Positions 8,575 to 17,800 of a stretch of DNA of 64,000 nucleotides are shown here, piece after piece. Position numbers and translations under genes: made by a program. Source of the stretch: Pseudozobellia sp. WGM2 (lineage in GTDB: Bacteria; Bacteroidota; Bacteroidia; Flavobacteriales; Flavobacteriaceae); contig NZ_JADNYK010000004.1 of assembly GCF_017810075.1 (NCBI RefSeq), positions 610,490 through 674,489 of the forward strand, read 5' to 3'. Under the pieces are notes generated by a model. The model had not been told where the DNA came from and made no database searches. It was given only the letters and a program-made list of their open reading frames with translations. How positions within the stretch are numbered: the first letter of the stretch is position 1; every line of letters starts with the position of its first letter.

Positions 8575-9612
8575 TCAATTTTTAGGCGAGGGAAATTCCA
8601 CTTCCATCCTCCAATCCAAGGCGTTCATCTTTTCTAAAAACCCTTGGATTCCTTTGACCAAATCTTTATAGGCTGGGGAATCCCCATAAATCATTTGCTC
8701 TTGCATGGTTTTATAATCTGCCTTCCAATCGTCCTCAAACTCGGCGGATGGGATGGGCCGTATATCTTGTGGTTGATGAAGATTATAATCGACTCCGCCA
8801 AGTTTTGTGAATACATATCGATGGTTTACGATGGTTTCATATAATCCTTTGTCAAGAATGGCATTAGTCGCAAATTCCGTTTTCGATAATTGGAAAATAT
8901 CGTACAAATGACGGCTTAACCTATCTACCCTTATCTTTTCCTTGGGACGTTGGAATTCCTCATGCAATAGGAAAAGTTTTTCCAAAAAAGTCCTTTCAGG
9001 GGTTACGGATGGGACATTTACTGGAGACTCGACAAATTCCGCATCGGGATATTCTTCGTCAACAAAGGAGTTTATCGGTTTTAATCGAAAAGGTTCCCTT
9101 AAGGAGCGACAGCCAATCTCGACCTGTACTCTTGGTTGGATGTATCCGGGGGATTTGGTAAGATAGGGATAGTAGATTTCTATGATACGGGGGTCTTGGT
9201 CACTTGATTCGGCAGGAACGATATTGAACTGTACATCCATAAAGCCGTTGTTCTTAAATCGCTCTTGCAATTCGGGATAAAATTTCCCTGAAATGTAGGA
9301 GCTGGTTTCTTTTCGGAGCTTGGTCAATTCTTTTTTTGATAGTTCCCCGGAATATCCAAAAAATCCACGGTCAGCGGCAAGGTCGATATCTTCGCTAAAT
9401 CGATCTATCAGTTTCCAAGCCTTGCTTAGCGACGTCCCGCCTTTAAATACCAAATGTTCCGCTATCCCCATTTCAAATATTATTCCCAATGTACGGACGA
9501 CCCACCAGTCCTTTTCAGCAGCAAAATCGGGGATACCCGTTTTGTTTTCTACATTTTTAAAGATGGCAAGCCGATCTTCTTTGGGTATATCGTAAAATGT
9601 CATTTTATCCAT
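8575..9612 (-). CDS. AbiEii/AbiGii-family nucleotidyltransferase toxin
   Basis: A 345-residue toxin of the type IV AbiE system. The nucleotidyltransferase core is intact: FKGGTSLSKAW at residues 56-66, and RFSEDIDL at 71-78 with the two metal-binding acids D75 and D77. Family members transfer nucleotides to RNA targets (tRNA in studied relatives) and stop growth of phage-infected cells. It overlaps the antitoxin gene by 8 bases (9605-9612) and must be expressed from the antitoxin promoter. The pair also stabilises mobile elements, which fits its place inside this conjugative element. Confidence 0.88.
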   Translation of the reverse strand: MDKMTFYDIPKEDRLAIFKNVENKTGIPDFAAEKDWWVVRTLGIIFEMGIAEHLVFKGGTSLSKAWKLIDRFSEDIDLAADRGFFGYSGELSKKELTKLRKETSSYISGKFYPELQERFKNNGFMDVQFNIVPAESSDQDPRIIEIYYPYLTKSPGYIQPRVQVEIGCRSLREPFRLKPINSFVDEEYPDAEFVESPVNVPSVTPERTFLEKLFLLHEEFQRPKEKIRVDRLSRHLYDIFQLSKTEFATNAILDKGLYETIVNHRYVFTKLGGVDYNLHQPQDIRPIPSAEFEDDWKADYKTMQEQMIYGDSPAYKDLVKGIQGFLEKMNALDWRMEVEFPSPKN

Positions 9613-10207
9613 TGTCCAAGCTCTTTTCCATAATTTTCCGTATCCATGCCGGAGCCAATGCTATATCGTGAAGCAGGTCTTTTTGGTCTTCTTTTTTCAA
9701 TAGGGCAATAATCTTTGCTTCTTCCTCGTCCGTTAATTGTTCCTTTCCGATCTCGCGAAGGGCCTGTATGACCAGTCTGCTTATCTCGCCCTTGGCCGAT
9801 AAATTCTTGGGGGTGGTCTTCTTTAGTTTTATGCTTCGCTTCCCCATTTTTATTTCCCGGGGAGCTCCATCGGTAAGAAAGACAAGTTTCATGGGTACCT
9901 GTGTGCTAAGCCCCAATGCACTTAAGGCATAGACTCCGGTAGGCACCAACCTGATCTTGTCCCTTTTGGCTATTGCCCTAGCAATTTCCTCTGCCGTTGG
10001 CAATACCTCTCCCGCATATTTACTTGTCTTGGGGCGTACATAGATTCCTTGGGCCACTCTTTTTATATAACCTTCTTTTTCAATCCTGTGGAGAGCTAGC
10101 CGTATGGCTTCAGGTGAACCCAATCCCCGAAAATCATCGGGGAACACTAATTCTCCCCGCTCCTTTTTGGAAATGGATTTTTTTATTTTGGACTCAACAC
10201 TCTGCAT
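9605..10207 (-). CDS. AbiEi-type antitoxin / transcriptional repressor (DUF6088)
   Basis: A 200-residue protein with an N-terminal winged-helix domain (about residues 15-60: FPDDFRGLGSPEAIRLALHR then GYIKRVAQGIYVRPK) and a C-terminal antitoxin domain (PTGVYALSALGLSTQVP typical of AbiEi/DUF6088). AbiEi proteins neutralise the toxin without forming a stable complex and repress their own promoter by binding inverted repeats. An 11-bp inverted repeat lies directly upstream at 10223-10255. First gene of the two-gene operon. Confidence 0.85.
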   Translation of the reverse strand: MQSVESKIKKSISKKERGELVFPDDFRGLGSPEAIRLALHRIEKEGYIKRVAQGIYVRPKTSKYAGEVLPTAEEIARAIAKRDKIRLVPTGVYALSALGLSTQVPMKLVFLTDGAPREIKMGKRSIKLKKTTPKNLSAKGEISRLVIQALREIGKEQLTDEEEAKIIALLKKEDQKDLLHDIALAPAWIRKIMEKSLDNG

Positions 10208-10222
10208 AACACATTCATCTTA

Positions 10223-10255
10223 TCTGTAACAAATTTAGTAAATTTTTGTTACAGA
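10223..10255 (-). promoter_or_regulatory. Operator and -7 box of the AbiE operon
   Basis: A perfect 11-bp inverted repeat: TCTGTAACAAA (10223-10233) and TTTGTTACAGA (10245-10255) with an 11-base spacer. The minus strand carries TAAATTTG at 10230-10237, an exact match to the Bacteroidetes -7 element TAnnTTTG, lying across the gene-proximal arm. The antitoxin start codon is 16 bases downstream, so repressor binding here would cover the promoter. Autoregulation follows the known behaviour of AbiEi; binding itself is inferred. Confidence 0.65.
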
Positions 10256-10380
10256 ATACCTTTGGCTATTAATCTATTCCTACAATAGTTGCCTTCAAAT
10301 TTGTTTGGGTAAAAAACGGTAAAATATCTTAAATACGGGAATCAACGGTACACACACCGAACAAAGTTCTCGTACACTAT

Positions 10381-10557
10381 GGAACTACAAAACACGTTCC
10401 GCAAAGGTATGGGACCCCGATAGGGGCTTCCATACGTTTGCGTCCCGTTTCGAGGGGGTTGAAAATCAGTAGCCGGAAAGACGACCGAATGCGAGCCAGC
10501 GCAGCGTGCTCGCTTGGTCAAGCTTGAAGGTGGAGGGTTTTCAACTCCCGCAGAAAC
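10381..10557. ncRNA. Structured non-coding element next to the PRTRC cassette
   Basis: A GC-rich block inside the 350-bp gap at 10261-10613 folds into three nested hairpins. First, GGAAC/GTTCC (10381-10385, 10396-10400). Second, GCAAA-GTATGG-CCCC (10401-10418) with GGGG-CCATAC-TTTGC (10423-10441), around a four-base loop. Third, a long stem with arms at 10447-10465 and 10538-10557 (GTTTC with GAAAC, GGGGGTTGAAAA with TTTTCAACTCCC, one G-U pair), enclosing an inner hairpin GCGAGC/GCTCGC (10491-10496, 10508-10513). No credible protein is encoded. It may be a structured RNA or a replication/transfer signal; the strand is not known. Confidence 0.5.
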
Positions 10558-10613
10558 CATGGGGAGGGAGAGAAAAAGACGGACAAATAAGATCGATCAG
10601 TCCAATGATACGG

Positions 10614-10859
10614 TCAGGAGTACGACCTCAGCCATCTTTTAGCGATATAATATCCCCAGACCGATAGTTCCATTGCCCCGAAAAGCCATATCAAGTCCTT
10701 GATAAATGGAATGCCGACCATGATGAAAAGAAATAGCAGTAACGGTATTCCCAAAAAACGTTTTAGCCTGAGCATTCCCTGTAGAATGATCCACATAAAA
10801 ATGATGAATCCCAAAAAGGGAAGCTTTTCATATAGAATTTCAAGCGATAGCATGCACAT
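10614..10859 (-). CDS. Small membrane protein at the end of the PRTRC operon
   Basis: An 81-residue protein, mostly hydrophobic, with two or three membrane spans (LPFLGFIIFMWIILQGML; FLGIPLLLFLFIMVGIPFI; an amphipathic end WGYYIAKRW). No family recognised. Its start lies within the end of the ThiF-family gene (20-base overlap), so it is probably co-translated as the last gene of the PRTRC operon. Confidence 0.5.
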   Translation of the reverse strand: MCMLSLEILYEKLPFLGFIIFMWIILQGMLRLKRFLGIPLLLFLFIMVGIPFIKDLIWLFGAMELSVWGYYIAKRWLRSYS

Positions 10860-11646
10860 TGGATTTTATGGGAAGCGGATTCGTCCTGCCTGTTTCAAGG
10901 TTTACGAATGCCCCGTGATATTTGATTTTTTTGTTCACTAAAAGTTCGTAGAGGCAATGGACGGCCATTGACGACAGGGCATCATTGATGAACAGCGATT
11001 GTTCCTGCAACTTGTCCGCATAGCTACACCCTTTACCCTGTTCCACCTCATCCTCCATTTTTGATAGGTCGGGGAACAAATCAACTATATGATCTAACTT
11101 TTGGTTTTGCACCTCCCCATTCGAAGGCCGATCATTGTGTTGCAGATTTCCGAGGACATACTGACCAAAGTATTTCCCGTTGCCCAAATCCAACCAATAA
11201 TGTTGGTTCTCATAGGGATAGGAACTTGAGTGTGGGTGTTCCAACACCTTTGCCAGTTCCAACCGAAAATCGGCACCGTCCACACAGCTAATGATCAAAT
11301 TGGCGTGCAATCTTTTATCGTCCGCGCCTATCCGTTCGGGGACGGCATCCCATTGCAGTCCGAAGGTATGGTTGACCTTGGTTACGGCACAAATGGCCTT
11401 GTTGCCCCCAACATCCTGTGGGACATACAACTGTCGGCCCACATTCGAGGCCTGTACCATATCCCCGTCGAAAACGGTCACATAGAAGCCTGGATGCCCC
11501 AACTGCACCAAGGCATGGTCTAGCCTTGCCAAACGTGCCAACACGATGGAACCGTTGCCCCCTGCCCCAACCAATGCAATGGTAATGGGATGTGTGGGAG
11601 CGAAAAAATAATTCGGGGCGTAGTGAAAATCAGTTTTCATAGACAT
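10840..11646 (-). CDS. PRTRC system ThiF-family protein
   Basis: A 268-residue E1/ThiF-like nucleotide-binding protein. Rossmann loop VGAGGNGS at residues 26-33, then DGDMVQASNVGRQ and DVGGNKA, the ThiF/E1 pattern of an acidic residue and an N-R-Q that place ATP and the substrate tail. These enzymes adenylate the C terminus of a ubiquitin-like protein; in PRTRC cassettes the substrate and purpose are unknown. It overlaps the B gene by 17 bases. A cysteine in ISCVDG could serve as catalytic residue, but this is a guess. Confidence 0.8.
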   Translation of the reverse strand: MSMKTDFHYAPNYFFAPTHPITIALVGAGGNGSIVLARLARLDHALVQLGHPGFYVTVFDGDMVQASNVGRQLYVPQDVGGNKAICAVTKVNHTFGLQWDAVPERIGADDKRLHANLIISCVDGADFRLELAKVLEHPHSSSYPYENQHYWLDLGNGKYFGQYVLGNLQHNDRPSNGEVQNQKLDHIVDLFPDLSKMEDEVEQGKGCSYADKLQEQSLFINDALSSMAVHCLYELLVNKKIKYHGAFVNLETGRTNPLPIKSNVHAIA

Positions 11647-12340
11647 GCTGTAAAAGTTGGTGGTTCGGGAGTAAAAGGGATTCCTCGAAATTTTGTATTC
11701 CCTGCATTTGGAGCATCAACTCCGTGTAATTCCCGTTGAGCAGATGGTCGTGGTTCGTATGGGTAAAAACCGACAGGAAAAATTGCTTTTCCGCAAAGGC
11801 CATGATGTCCTCATAAAAATCCAAATGGCGATAACGCAATGTCGCATCGCCCATGCACACCTTTCCAGAGGCATAGACGTTCATAAAAGGGGCATGGTAG
11901 AGTTCCGTGCCGTCATGGATCGGCTTTTTTCGTGTTATGGCAAAAACGGAAAGCGATTCCCCCGAAAGGGAAAATACCAATTTGGGTATGGGATATGTTC
12001 CCGTAGGTATGTCCAATTGCTCTTTAAAAAGTAGCCTTTCCGTGGGTCGGTCACAAGACCAGACCAATTGCAATCTCCCCTTGTCCCTGAAATAGAGCAA
12101 TTGTTTGGGCAACCGACCCTTAAAGGAAAACTCACTTTGGTCCACATCGACCAATTTGAGCATGTCCCTTACCATATCCATGGTAAGCGGAGACCCTGCC
12201 CCCAATTTCCCGTTTCGAACGGTATGCCTTGAAAAGTAACATTCGTCCCGTCCGTAATACCCATTTGTGGCCTCATAGCCTATGATGGCCAATTTCGGTT
12301 CATAATGAAATTTGGGGTCGTGTAGGGTACTTTCTTCCAT
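11630..12340 (-). CDS. PRTRC system protein B
   Basis: A 236-residue protein matching the PRTRC B family by length, position before ThiF, and motifs such as RKKPIHDGTELYHAPFMNVY and KVCMGDATL. Function unknown. It starts in a TGATG overlap with the stop of the 347-residue gene upstream (12340) and overlaps ThiF downstream, so the cassette is tightly coupled. Cytoplasmic, with no signal peptide or membrane segment. Confidence 0.75.
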   Translation of the reverse strand: MEESTLHDPKFHYEPKLAIIGYEATNGYYGRDECYFSRHTVRNGKLGAGSPLTMDMVRDMLKLVDVDQSEFSFKGRLPKQLLYFRDKGRLQLVWSCDRPTERLLFKEQLDIPTGTYPIPKLVFSLSGESLSVFAITRKKPIHDGTELYHAPFMNVYASGKVCMGDATLRYRHLDFYEDIMAFAEKQFFLSVFTHTNHDHLLNGNYTELMLQMQGIQNFEESLLLPNHQLLQHVYEN

Positions 12341-13383
12341 CAGAGTTTTTTTAAGAGTTCGTTCAAACGATCCATAAAATTGAAAACGGCATTTACCTGC
12401 CCTTCCTTCCGCATAACAAAGGACTTGGTCTCGTTCCCAACTGTGAGTGATATGTCGTAAATGGTATGGGAGTAGCCGTACTGTGCGATCTCGTTTACAA
12501 AGTTGATATAGCCATTTTCCAATTGGGAATCCTCCCTATCCAAAAAGACGATCAGGTTGTCCACTTTCAAATCCATGTCGTCTTCCAGAAAACATAGGTT
12601 GGCAAAGGCATTGAAATCAATGGCAGGGGCTTCCAACAGCAAATCCCGTATCATTTTGAACAAGGTGTTTTTTGGTCGGTAATCTCGCATACAGGCTAGC
12701 CAATCGAAATCCTCGTACTCCGCATAATCGGGAGCATGTGCCTCGATAAAGCACAGGACACATGGGCCTTCGGCACAACAGTCGGTTTCGGGGTCTGATT
12801 CGGATTCCAAAACCTCGAACGACCATTCGAGCAAACATTCCAATAAGTAGCCCATCCGCTTGAATACATTGTCAAAGGGCAACGAATGCACGAAGGACAG
12901 TAGGGCGGCGAACAGTTTAGGACTTCGGTCATGCAACGAAAATATGGGGGCCGTTGGAATCGCCCAAATATGGTGCGCCTCAAAAACGGGCTTCATGATA
13001 AGGATGCCATCATCTCCCTCTTGGGTACACACCTCCTTTACCAGTGCATCGGGAATTTCCCTATGCAATCGTTGCAATTGCCCGAAGAACCGCATTTCAG
13101 GACTATCTTCCGCCAAGGAGGATGCCTTGCCCGTAAGCGTATCCAATGCATTTCTCGCTAGGATGCTTAACGTGTCCCATCGATTTTCGTCCCCATCGTC
13201 GAATACCTCGATTCGGGGCAGGATCGGGATGGTCAGGTCAGAAAAAAACGATCCCCTTGTTGGATGTGTTTGGGTCGTCGGGTTCCCGATGACGGCCTCG
13301 TCCGCGAATCGAGAATACCGAACAAGGCCTTGTGGAAACGGGACAGTTCCCTTTTTGATGGTATGCGCTTCTTTTTCATTCAT
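12340..13383 (-). CDS. PRTRC cassette protein, probably F-like
   Basis: A 347-residue acidic soluble protein in the position that PRTRC protein F takes between C and B. There is a Cys cluster (DCCAEGPCVLCF) in the middle that could bind metal, and it ends in an alpha-helical segment VNAVFNFMDRLNELLKKL. No catalytic motif is recognised. Starts 2 bases after the C gene and ends in the start of B. The F assignment rests on order and size and is less sure than the others. Confidence 0.6.
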   Translation of the reverse strand: MNEKEAHTIKKGTVPFPQGLVRYSRFADEAVIGNPTTQTHPTRGSFFSDLTIPILPRIEVFDDGDENRWDTLSILARNALDTLTGKASSLAEDSPEMRFFGQLQRLHREIPDALVKEVCTQEGDDGILIMKPVFEAHHIWAIPTAPIFSLHDRSPKLFAALLSFVHSLPFDNVFKRMGYLLECLLEWSFEVLESESDPETDCCAEGPCVLCFIEAHAPDYAEYEDFDWLACMRDYRPKNTLFKMIRDLLLEAPAIDFNAFANLCFLEDDMDLKVDNLIVFLDREDSQLENGYINFVNEIAQYGYSHTIYDISLTVGNETKSFVMRKEGQVNAVFNFMDRLNELLKKL

Positions 13384-13385
13384 CG

Positions 13386-13601
13386 CTATCCTTTGGTTCC
13401 CGCTATGGTCTTGAACATGATTTCATGACGACCGTCGACAATACCATTGTCCACGATCTTGGCGTTGGTCAGTTCGGGATACACCGAGGCATAGTGGTCC
13501 TTGATCCGGTTCGGTGTCCAGTTCGGGTCGATGTCGTCCAAGACGGAATCCCCCGATACGTTCTTCAGCATGAACTTTCGTTCCAATCCTAATACTTCCA
13601 T
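13386..13601 (-). CDS. PRTRC system protein C
   Basis: A 71-residue protein with the PRTRC C pattern: a short beta-rich start (RKFMLKN), then D-P-N-x-x-x-x-x-I-x-D-x-Y (DPNWTPNRIKDHYASVYPEL), then a strand pair (AKIVDNGIVDGRHEIMFKT) and a Gly-rich end, AGTKG. The small size, beta-grasp-like pattern and partnership with a ThiF protein make it a candidate ubiquitin-like substrate, although it ends in TKG rather than GG. Confidence 0.75.
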   Translation of the reverse strand: MEVLGLERKFMLKNVSGDSVLDDIDPNWTPNRIKDHYASVYPELTNAKIVDNGIVDGRHEIMFKTIAGTKG

Positions 13602-13613
13602 AGTGCGTTCCGT

Positions 13614-14099
13614 TTAAAAAAAGGTGGGTTGCCCGTAGGCCTTCATATCCTCGATGGTCTTTTTCGCCAAAACATCGTTCTCATCGAGTTCCAGTACTTT
13701 GTTGGCCAGTTCCACGGCCTTTTTGTGTTCGGCCAAGGGGTTGAACTTCTTGCCCTTGACCAGTTCCTGTAGGTCGGAAAGCGCCTTCTTCTTTTTCTCC
13801 TTGCGGTCGCCGGCCATTTTGGTCTTTTCCTCTGCCTTTTTCAGATTGGCGAGATAGCCGTTGGCATTGTCGAACAGTACCTTTGTTTCCTGCATGGGTT
13901 TCCCCAACCGCTCCAAAAAGACGGTATCGATTTCCTCGATATTGCCCTTGAGCGTAAAGGGCCGTATCGCTTTCAGGGCGTTGTCGCCCTCCGATGCCTT
14001 TGGGAGCAGGGAGACCGCACAGTCCGAACCGTGAAAGGAGACCGATATGGAGAATTGCCCAATGCCCGTCTTGCACAAAGATTTAAAGAATGCTTCCAT
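13614..14099 (-). CDS. PRTRC system protein E
   Basis: A 161-residue protein. N-terminal half: MEAFFKSLCKTGIGQFSISV then a beta-rich part ending ..AIRPFTLKGNIEEID, the PRTRC E signature. C-terminal half: a charged coiled coil (KKAEEKTKMAGDRKEKKKKA) and a tail ending AYGQPTFF. First gene of the cassette, so it marks the operon promoter in the region upstream of 14099, where I could not define clear -33/-7 boxes. Function unknown. Confidence 0.75.
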   Translation of the reverse strand: MEAFFKSLCKTGIGQFSISVSFHGSDCAVSLLPKASEGDNALKAIRPFTLKGNIEEIDTVFLERLGKPMQETKVLFDNANGYLANLKKAEEKTKMAGDRKEKKKKALSDLQELVKGKKFNPLAEHKKAVELANKVLELDENDVLAKKTIEDMKAYGQPTFF

Positions 14100-14205
14100 A
14101 GGTAATGTTTTTAATATTTACCATAAGTTACCCCTAACATTCCCTAAAACACAGTATTTCAATACCTTAAACCAGATTTGACTTCTCTTTCCCTACCCAC
14201 AAAAT

Positions 14206-14222
14206 ACGCCCCGAAGGGGCGT
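14206..14222 (-). terminator. Hairpin, possible terminator
   Basis: Perfect 7-bp stem ACGCCCC/GGGGCGT around GAA. Read on the minus strand it has a stable C(UUCG)G-type loop and is followed by ATTTTG, so it could end transcripts coming from the large methylase-helicase gene before the PRTRC operon. The T-run is weak. Confidence 0.4.
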
Positions 14223-14399
14223 TGGAACGGGTGTTTGCATGTTAGAAATGTGCAGGATTTTGAATGGATCTTGGCTATCATTTAAGTTTACTATAAGAAC
14301 AATTGGCTGTATCATCGGAGAAAAAAACTATAATATGAATACAGAAAGTTTAGAAGTGCATAGTACTCCGAAAACGGGTGTGGCCATTTATGTGAACTT

Positions 14400-14630
14400 C
14401 TTAAAATCGGGCGGGAAGGCGCGACGGGAAAAGCAAGTGTGCGGGGTTTCGAGGAACGAGAAAGCCCCGTACTCTTGTGTGCGGCCGGGAGGGGGCATGG
14501 AACGGAGGCGGAGCCTGTGGAGCGGACGGGCCATGTTCCCGCACCGGCATGGCAGTTATCAAGGGCATAAATTTGGAAAAGGTAGCTTTGGTCCCGGCCT
14601 TCTGTTCCAAGTAGAACAAAGGAAGGGCAA
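14400..14630. ncRNA. Second GC-rich structured non-coding island
   Basis: The 14100-14806 gap (707 bp) has no convincing gene. Its GC-rich core folds: a hairpin at 14434-14477 (CAAG..CGGGG-TTTC with GAAA-CCCCG..CTTG), an imperfect pair around 14490-14560 (GGGGGCATGGAAC with GGGCCATGTTCCC), and CCTTC-TGTTC (14598-14607) with GAACA..GAAGG (14614-14626). A plus-strand frame (14239-14664) crosses it, but its Arg/Gly-rich content follows from the GC-rich hairpins, so it is not called a gene. It flanks the PRTRC cassette on the side opposite the 10.4 kb element. Confidence 0.4.
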
Positions 14631-14806
14631 AGGACAGTCGGGAAGGCGCCGTTGCCAAGGATAGCGTAAGAGATAGGTTATAAAGTGGGTCGTATTAATT
14701 AATGACGGCGGCACCTCAAATAAGCATGACGTATCAATTAATCGACTGAAGCATGAATAAGACACAAATTACCTCTTGTAATATGGAGTTCACATTCCAT
14801 TTAAGT

Positions 14807-17800
14807 TTATCCAGCCCTTTTCCGTTTGAGGGCCTTGATGTCCTGTTTCAGGACCGACATCTTGGCCGTTTTTTCCCGTGGGAAGCCAATGGCCGTTTTC
14901 TTTTTATGGGCCTCCAAGGACCGTAGGTTATGGTCCAGATCGAATTTTTTGGATCTGATTTCCCGTTGTACCTTTTGACATAGTTTAATGAGTTGCAGGG
15001 CCACTTTTTCGGGGTCGAACCGTTGCTGCTTTCTACTAGCGATGTGGATATTCCGAAACTGCAGCCCATAGGAATAGAGATAGTTGCCGTTCGAGGGAAC
15101 ATATTCCGCTTGAAAGACCAAATTGGCGTTCAAAGTTGGCAAGCGGGCGACCTGTTTGTGCTTTTGTATGTTCAGGTTCAAATTCGACCTTTCGGCTATG
15201 GCCAGACCCAATCGCTTTAGGAATGTTTTGGGTTCCTTTATGTTATGGACGCGCGATTCGAGTTCGGAACCTGAAACGAGGCCCAACAGACCTTGTTGGA
15301 TTCGGTCCAATTCCTCGGATTCGGTTTCGTCCAATGGTAGGTTTAATTTTTCAATGGTACGGTGGGCATTTTCAAGTTCCGCCACTTGGGAAACGATATG
15401 TTTGTTTTCCTTTTCGATACGCTCGATGGCCTTGAAGGAATTGGCCTTGTTGAGCTCGTGCAACCGCTTTTGCGATTGTAGAAACTTTAGGTCATCGGAA
15501 AGCTTGACCAGCTGAAACTGGTCCATATCCCCTATCAACGCGGCCTGCATCTGTTCATAGGACAGGCTCTTGTCATCGGGAACCAGATCGTCATAGATGC
15601 GTTTGTTCGGATCGGCCTCCCTGATCTGTTCCCGGAACCTTTCTTTATGGGTATTCAAGGAATAGGAAAAGATGTCCGTGGAATCCTTGATGCCGTAGAA
15701 TCGCTCCACCACCGTATTGCCATATACCTGGGCTACCTCGTTTCCCTTTCGCAGGCCCCGTCCGGCACGTTGGTCAAAGGCATCGGGGGAATAGGGAATG
15801 TCCATATGGAAGATGCCCACGACCCGTTTCTGGATGTTCGTGCCCGTACCCAATACCTGTGTACTGCCGAGTGCCACCCTAATCTCCCCGTTTCGTATCT
15901 TTTCCTGCATACGATCTGTTCTGTTCCTCGCCTTTTCCTCTTGGGCCAGGGCAATCTCATGGGCGGGAATGCCATAGTCTTCCCGAAGGATTTCACGGAC
16001 CGTGTCGTACGAGTTGTACTGTCCCGGTTTCCAAACGTTAAGGTCCGAGAACACTAGGCATACCCCTTTGTGTTCCGATGTTTTTTTATAAAGCCCCACC
16101 ACATCCCGGCACAGACGTTGGAGTTTGAACTGGTCGAGTTCCGAAAAATCGATGGCGAGATTGTCCTTTGCCAAAGGGTCGATCAAAAGGGAGCGGTTGA
16201 TATTGAGTGCCGTAATGTGTGCGGACTTCATTTGGTCCGCGTTGTAAACGGGAACCTTGAACAGGGCATTTTGGTTCCGGTCCTTGGTAAACCTGAGCGA
16301 GGCCCGTTTGAGTTCTTCATAGGCCGGTGTCGACTCCAAAATTATAAATTCCCTGTCCACCTCAAGGTTATGGGTCCTGAAATGTTTGTCCCTACAGATA
16401 TGGGTAAAGGAGTTGTACATCTTGCTCAGTTCGGGCAAGTTGGTGTAGTACCGAAACCGTGCGTGCATCCTCGGATCGCCAAAAATGTTCGGCTCTATGC
16501 TCACGCTCTGCTTTAGGAAAATCGAGGCCCACGCATCGAAATTGAAAATGCTCTTGCGCTTCAGCGCCGCAGGGGTAAGATAGCGCTGGTAGGCATACAG
16601 TTCGGTAACGGAGTTTTTCAAAGGGGTTCCGCTATAAAAAAAGATGTTTTTGTCGGGACCTCTGCGATGATGTATGGATTTTATGCTGATTTCGAGATCA
16701 AGGTTCCTTTGGCTGTCCGAATGGTTGTTGAGGCCCGATACGTTCTGGTGCCGGGTCGTGAAACCGATGTTCTTGAAATAATGGGCCTCGTCGATTATCA
16801 GGGCCTCGATGCCCAGTTCGGCCAGGGTCGTTTCAGTCTCTTCGGACCGTTCCTCCAATTTCTTTAAAGTTGTCTGCAGCTTGTCCTCCAAATGTTCCTT
16901 CCTTTTGATCAGGCCCTTGATGAGTTTTTTGGATTCCTTGATATTTCCGTATTCCCTGGCCGTTTCCAGGTCCTGTTCGATCATATCGATCTTTTCCCCG
17001 AGGATATCCAGGACGAACCGCCTTGATTTGGGAATCTGCTTTAAATGGCCATGCTCGGCGATGATCAGGTCAATGGCCCCGTGGTTTTTAATCGTTTTCA
17101 AGGTCTTGGCCCTTTTGCCCTTGGCCATGTTCCTGGAACTCAATCGGAGGATGTTCAACTGGGGGAAATTGGCCCTGATCTCCGTCTCGATCTGGGGGGC
17201 CACACTCTTTAAGGTCAACAAGAGGGTTCTCCTGCTCTTCCCGTGCTGTTTCAGTTTATGGGCCAGCATCGCCATGGATAGGGTCTTGCCCTTGCCGACC
17301 TGATGATCGTTCAGGGCACTGCCCGTGGTAAGCCCGAAGAGCGTGGAGTCGATCTGGTGTTGGTAGGGCGGGTAGACCAAGGTATCGGGAAAGGTGAGCC
17401 ATCCCTTGGGCACCGTGATATTGACATCGGCCAAAAATGCCTGATAATAGTTGTTCTCAATGGTGGCCTTCAATTCTTGGCGTCCCTCGATAAAGGATTT
17501 GAAATGGAGCTGCAGCTCCTCATAAAGGTTTTGGGCCATGAGGGTGGCATCCTTGTCCAGTTTTCTGATGGTCTTTCCCGATCGGTCCTTGTACGAGGTA
17601 AAGATGACAGGATACCTGTTTTCCGCGAAATGTTGCAATATGCGTTTATAGTTCGCCTTGACCTCATGGTGGAGCACCACACTGAAGCGTTCGTGGGCCT
17701 CTTGGTTAAAGTCCCTGGGGAACATCAAGGTCAGGGTGGAGTTGAACTGCGCCATATTGATCTGTACCTTCTCGCCTATGAGGTCCTCCAAAAAGGACTC

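Noticed and set aside
10381..10557. Retron or group II intron
   Set aside because: Structured RNA is present, but no reverse transcriptase gene or intron domain V pattern lies nearby.
10342..10560. Minus-strand open frame of 72 codons
   Set aside because: It covers the structured element; its sequence is set by hairpin arms, and no start signal or family is seen.
14239..14664. Plus-strand open frame of 141 codons
   Set aside because: Arg/Gly-rich content follows from GC-rich inverted repeats; no homology pattern and no operon context.
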